A stretch of DNA of 35,686 bases from Mansonella perstans (lineage: Eukaryota > Nematoda > Chromadorea > Rhabditida > Onchocercidae). The notes below the pieces were generated by a model. The model did not search any database. It saw nothing but the letters and a program-made list of their open reading frames with translations, and was not told the DNA's origin. The stretch is from the NCBI GenBank assembly GCA_037074765.1, contig JBAMDO010000348.1:1-35686 (forward strand), in the 5' to 3' direction. How positions within the stretch are numbered: position 1 is the stretch's first letter; every line of letters begins with the position of its first letter. Positions 35,566 through 35,686 of the stretch are shown one piece after another. The translations under genes and the position numbers were made by a program.

Positions 35566-35686
35566 GACATAAATTATCAAATGGCCTTGCCAAAATGATT
35601 AACATTTATAATTCAGCGGAAACAAACACTGTTGCATTTCCTGAATTATTTAGAGTCGATAAAAGACATATAAACGTATCAAATAA

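Larger units (their letters stand above)
30903..35686. other. Repeat-dense upstream region of the forkhead gene, no gene supported
   Basis: Promoter, 5' UTR and perhaps a first exon of the forkhead gene are expected here, but none could be fixed. A possible 66-nt open block at about 30922-30987 (after an ATTACAG acceptor) cannot be joined because the intron left would be only 25 nt. Most of the rest is ATT/TAA repeats, A and T runs, and GA/CT tracts. Open frames in it are homopolymeric (poly-Phe, poly-Leu, poly-Ile) and are products of the repeats. Confidence 0.5.

Overview
The window looks like AT-rich nuclear DNA of a nematode, and a clade III (filarial/spirurid-type) worm is my best guess. 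The reasons are short exons split by many introns, T-rich acceptors ending in TTTCAG or TTTTAG, GTAAGT/GTTTGT donors, long intergenic microsatellites, and no bacterial-style operon or ribosome binding sites. The organism call is inference. All gene models were built by hand by joining open frames at splice sites with matching phase, so exon ends are predictions.

Left end (0.8-3.6 kb, minus strand): exons of a Lys/Arg-rich charged protein (784-1866), two weaker upstream exon candidates (2209-2382), and a small secreted or membrane-anchored Cys-containing protein with a signal peptide and one transmembrane helix (2451-3546). These may be two genes or one. Next, 4103-6780 (minus) holds a complete catalytic set of an arylacetamide deacetylase / hormone-sensitive-lipase-type alpha/beta hydrolase in six exons. 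It has an HGGG oxyanion loop, a GDSAG nucleophile elbow, and the Asp and His of the triad.

Middle (7.8-13.1 kb, minus strand): scattered exon-like blocks of a multi-pass membrane protein. One block resembles TM8-9 of SLC7/LAT amino-acid transporters. The blocks do not assemble into one clean model, so this is either a divergent gene with exons I missed or a decaying one.

15.8-22.8 kb (plus strand): a nine-exon gene for a secreted protein. It has a signal peptide, a short pro-region ending in a furin-type RRRQKR site, a small Cys-rich module, a Thr/Ser/Lys/Gln-rich linker, and a second Cys-rich module with a CC pair. The two-module layout recalls Dickkopf/prokineticin-like secreted signalling proteins. 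I consider it the most interesting gene here.

22.8-27.3 kb is a non-coding convergent intergenic stretch rich in purine tracts. 27.3-30.8 kb (minus strand) encodes a forkhead transcription factor in six exons, with an Asn/Ser-rich N-terminus, an unusual wing-1 region and an Ala/Thr/Pro/Ser-rich C-terminus. 30.9-35.7 kb, upstream of it, is dominated by simple repeats and holds no gene I can support. The genes do not appear to form one pathway.
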